DNA from: Acidobacteriota bacterium
Lineage (GTDB): Bacteria; Acidobacteriota; Blastocatellia; Pyrinomonadales; Pyrinomonadaceae
Reading direction: 5' to 3'
Assembly: GCA_025463135.1 (NCBI GenBank)
Contig: JAOAPY010000030.1
Span: forward strand, 124,001 to 188,000
DNA length: 64,000 nucleotides
In this document: in pieces, positions 62,131 to 64,000 of the stretch
Layout of the letters: each line of letters starts with the position of its first letter
How positions within the stretch are numbered: the stretch's first letter is position 1
Made by a program: the position numbers and the translations under genes
Notes under the pieces: model-generated
The model's database searches: none
Seen by the model: only the letters and a program-made list of their open reading frames with translations
Told to the model about the DNA's origin: nothing

Positions 62131-62237
62131 CATCCACGCAAATCGAGGTGAAAGATTACCGCTACTTCGCCGGCAACCAGTGGTGAAAGGCTGCGGACGA
62201 TCAGTTTTTCGAAGTTCACGAGCGGCTGCCTGGATGA
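62127..62237 (+). pseudogene. N-terminal remnant of an aldehyde dehydrogenase
   Basis: ATG 62127 overlaps the stop of the PAS gene. The frame reads DYRYFAGNQW, a TGA stop, then KAADDQFFEVHE, which matches the opening of NAD-dependent aldehyde dehydrogenases (FIGGxWxxAxxxxxFxVxxP). Nothing of the remaining 450 residues is present. It marks a deletion or rearrangement point. The rest of 62238-62368 holds nothing I can name. Confidence 0.5.
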
Positions 62238-62368
62238 TTTCAGCGACGTGATTTGGATCAACTCGCACAGCGGGCAGCGTCAATATCCTTTCTGATCGAA
62301 GAGCGACCTAATTGAGAGTTAAAGGTTCAACGTATTAGAGATTCAAAGATGAAGTATTGGAGGCTGAC

Positions 62369-63223
62369 ATGAAAATCGGTGTAAGTGGCGCCAGCGGTCA
62401 TTTGGGCAGGGCCACGGTTGCGGAATTCGTGCAACGGTCCGGCGGTCACGAAGTCGTGGGGATCTCGCGCACGCCCGAGACCATCACTGCGCCGGCCCAG
62501 CAGCGGTTTGGAGACTACAACCAGCCCGAAAGTCTTGCGGAGGCCTATGCGGGTCTCGATCGTCTGCTCATCATTCCGAGCCTCGATGCCGGAAAGCGCG
62601 GGGCGCAGAACGTCGCTGCGATCGACGCGGCCGTGAAGGCGGGCGTCAAGCATATCGTCTTCATGTCGGCCGCCGGCGCGCGCCAGGCCGAGGGGCCGGT
62701 GCTCGGAACCCCCTACTGGTGGGGCGAGCAGCGTCTCATCGCCACGGCGCCGGCGTGGACCATCCTGCGCATGAACTTCTATGCCGAAAGCTTCGCGCAG
62801 CAGGCGCAGATGTCGCTGGCCCAGGGCGTGCTGGCCGGGCTCGCCGAGAACCGGGTTGCTTTCGTGGCGCGCGGTGACGTGGCAGCCGCCGCAGCGGGAA
62901 TCCTGATCGGCGACGGCCATGCCGGCGCTACCTACAACGCTACCGGCCCCGAGCGCCTGTCGGGTGGTGAACGCGCGGCCCTCGTCGCCGAAATTGCTGG
63001 TCGGCCGCTTGCGTTCCTTGTCATCACGGAAGAGCAATTACGCGCCGGACTGACGCAGGCGAGTCTGCCGGAGCAGGTCGTCAATACCGTCATCAGCATC
63101 CAGACGAGCTTCGCGGAGGGTGCGTTCGACATTTTGACCGGCGACGTCGAGCGCCTGGGCGGCTGGCCGCCCAAGCCTCTCCGCGACGTGCTTGCCGCGA
63201 CGCTGAAGTCTCCTTCGGCTTGA
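62369..63223 (+). CDS. NmrA-like NAD(P)-binding protein (SDR, azoreductase/quinone-reductase type)
   Basis: 284 residues from ATG 62369, with GGAGG 5 bp upstream. The Rossmann loop is GVSGASGHLGRATVAEF, the atypical-SDR GxxGxxG. VFMSAAGARQAEGP and SLDAGKRGAQNVAAIDAAVK are typical of the NmrA/YtfG (QorB) branch that reduces quinones or azo compounds or senses NAD(P). The gene is visibly richer in G and C, especially at third positions, than its neighbours, and looks proteobacterial, suggesting transfer. The stop is followed by a family-F repeat. Confidence 0.87.
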   Translation: MKIGVSGASGHLGRATVAEFVQRSGGHEVVGISRTPETITAPAQQRFGDYNQPESLAEAYAGLDRLLIIPSLDAGKRGAQNVAAIDAAVKAGVKHIVFMSAAGARQAEGPVLGTPYWWGEQRLIATAPAWTILRMNFYAESFAQQAQMSLAQGVLAGLAENRVAFVARGDVAAAAAGILIGDGHAGATYNATGPERLSGGERAALVAEIAGRPLAFLVITEEQLRAGLTQASLPEQVVNTVISIQTSFAEGAFDILTGDVERLGGWPPKPLRDVLAATLKSPSA

Positions 63224-63295
63224 AGGTTGAAGATTACCGTCGGCGCCGCCGGGGCGCGATTGAATCTTGGGTACTGGGGTAAATGTGTGTTGCTC

Positions 63296-63486
63296 TTCGT
63301 CGCAGAGCGATGGCTGACTTTAGCCCGGCCTTTTAAGGCCGGAGAACAGGGCGCGAGACTTAGGTCGTCGCGTGAGCGACGATTGAGAGTTCATTCCGTC
63401 GTCGCTATGCGACGAGAATGTATCGGTGCTTGTGATCCCGGCCTTAAAAGGCCGGGCTAAAGTCAGCCGTCGCTCCGCGACGAAGA
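63296..63486. repeat. family-F composite palindrome, copy 2
   Basis: GACTTTAGCCCGGCCTTTTA (63317) faces TAAAAGGCCGGGCTAAAGTC (63444-63463), with CGTCGCTATGCGACGA inside and CGTCGC.GCGACG units at both outer ends. A diverged relative lies at 20707-20895. It fills most of the 63224-63551 spacer. Confidence 0.7.
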
Positions 63487-63551
63487 CTAACTACAACACA
63501 ATTACTCCACTACCAAATCTTGAATGATTGCAGATGAAAGGGAGGACCAAG

Positions 63552-64000
63552 ATGTTATCGAACAATAAAAAACTGATCGCCGTGATCGGTGCAACGGGAC
63601 AGCAGGGAGGCGGAGTTGTACGTGCCCTGCAAGCCCGCGGACAATTCAAGGTGCGAGCACTGACTCGCAATCCAGACAAGCATGGCGAACTCGCAGAGGA
63701 AGTCGTCGAGGCAGACTTAGGCAAACCGGACACACTCAAAGCTGCATTTGAAGCGGCACACGGAGTTTTCCTGGTCACCAATTTTCGGGAAGCAGGAGCT
63801 GATGAGCTCAAGCAGGCGACGGCGGCCATACGCGCCGCCAAAGATGCCGGGGTCAAACACTTTATCTGGTCAACCCTGCCTAACGTAGAAGCGATCAGCG
63901 GTGGCAAGTTCGACGTTCCCCACTTTACCGGCAAGGCCAAAATCGATCAGGTTGTGAAGGATGGCGGCTTTGAGAATTACACCTTCGTCATCGCTCCTTT
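63552..64000 (+). CDS. NmrA-family NAD(P)-binding protein, 3' end cut by window edge
   Basis: 149 codons are visible from ATG 63552, preceded by GGGAGGACC. The start LIAVIGATGQQGGGVVRALQ holds the Rossmann GATGxxGxxV loop, followed by KVRALTRNPDKHGELAEEVV and VVEADLGKPDTLKAAFEAAH. It resembles the NmrA/HSCARG redox sensors, which bind NADPH without strong catalysis, more than the neighbouring gene does. It continues past base 64000 without a stop. The two NmrA-like genes are adjacent but clearly not recent duplicates, and their base composition differs. Confidence 0.88.
   Translation, partial: MLSNNKKLIAVIGATGQQGGGVVRALQARGQFKVRALTRNPDKHGELAEEVVEADLGKPDTLKAAFEAAHGVFLVTNFREAGADELKQATAAIRAAKDAGVKHFIWSTLPNVEAISGGKFDVPHFTGKAKIDQVVKDGGFENYTFVIAP

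Noticed and set aside
1-64000. tRNA, rRNA or riboswitch genes
   Set aside because: No cloverleaf with a T-loop signature and no rRNA stretch was noticed by eye; a covariance-model search would be needed to exclude them.

Overview
The window looks like chromosomal DNA of an acidobacterium, most likely from the Blastocatellia/Pyrinomonadales side. This is inferred from gene content (DmsE/MtrB-type multihaem conduit, PAS-rich sensors, GCS2 and V4R families, two-domain Usp) and from the many short dispersed palindromic repeats between genes. No rRNA, tRNA or CRISPR array was seen. Gene density is high, and spacers over about 100 bp are mostly filled with repeat families.

Layout. 1-8.8 kb: a truncated von Willebrand A protein, a zinc-ribbon membrane protein, a DHA2 drug exporter, an unusual Ser/Thr kinase fused to a UvrD-type helicase, and two methyltransferases. 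9-12.3 kb: a hypothetical protein and a glutamate-cysteine-ligase-like enzyme fused to a CBS pair. 13-15.4 kb: a decayed restriction/defence patch (XRE regulator, HNH nuclease, frameshifted vsr, tail of a DNA methyltransferase). 15.7-24.4 kb: a cytochrome cluster with a decahaem DmsE/MtrA-like protein, an MtrB/PioB-like barrel, 8- and 9-haem cytochromes, a monohaem cytochrome and a membrane NapC/NirT-type octahaem protein, 35 CXXCH motifs in all. It is preceded by a good sigma-54 promoter and followed at 25-28.4 kb by an NtrC-type regulator and a PAS histidine kinase that probably control it.

28.5-36 kb: secreted and stress proteins (Usp pair, SnoaL-like) and a hybrid histidine kinase. 36-44.7 kb, minus strand: a V4R/sigma-54 activator, then a sigma-54 promoter, then STAS, lytic transglycosylase, TolC, EmrA, EmrB and a cytidylate-kinase-like gene, read as one inducible efflux operon. 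A roughly 100-bp palindromic mobile element with a 7-bp target duplication sits in this operon and supplies the last codons of the transglycosylase. A second copy at 10.1 kb is nested in another repeat.

46.4-57.5 kb is the most unusual region: a minus-strand operon of a 1056-residue protein with a hydrophobic core, three tandem paralogues of about 590 residues that resemble two-domain BPI/LBP/CETP (TULIP) lipid-binding proteins, and a pentapeptide-repeat/GNAT fusion. Spacers between the paralogues carry fossil pieces of the flanking genes, showing that the whole unit was duplicated and then deleted internally. 58.3-64 kb: a cupin/alpha-beta-hydrolase fusion, a PAS-SnoaL chimera, an aldehyde-dehydrogenase remnant, and two NmrA-like genes, the second cut by the window end.
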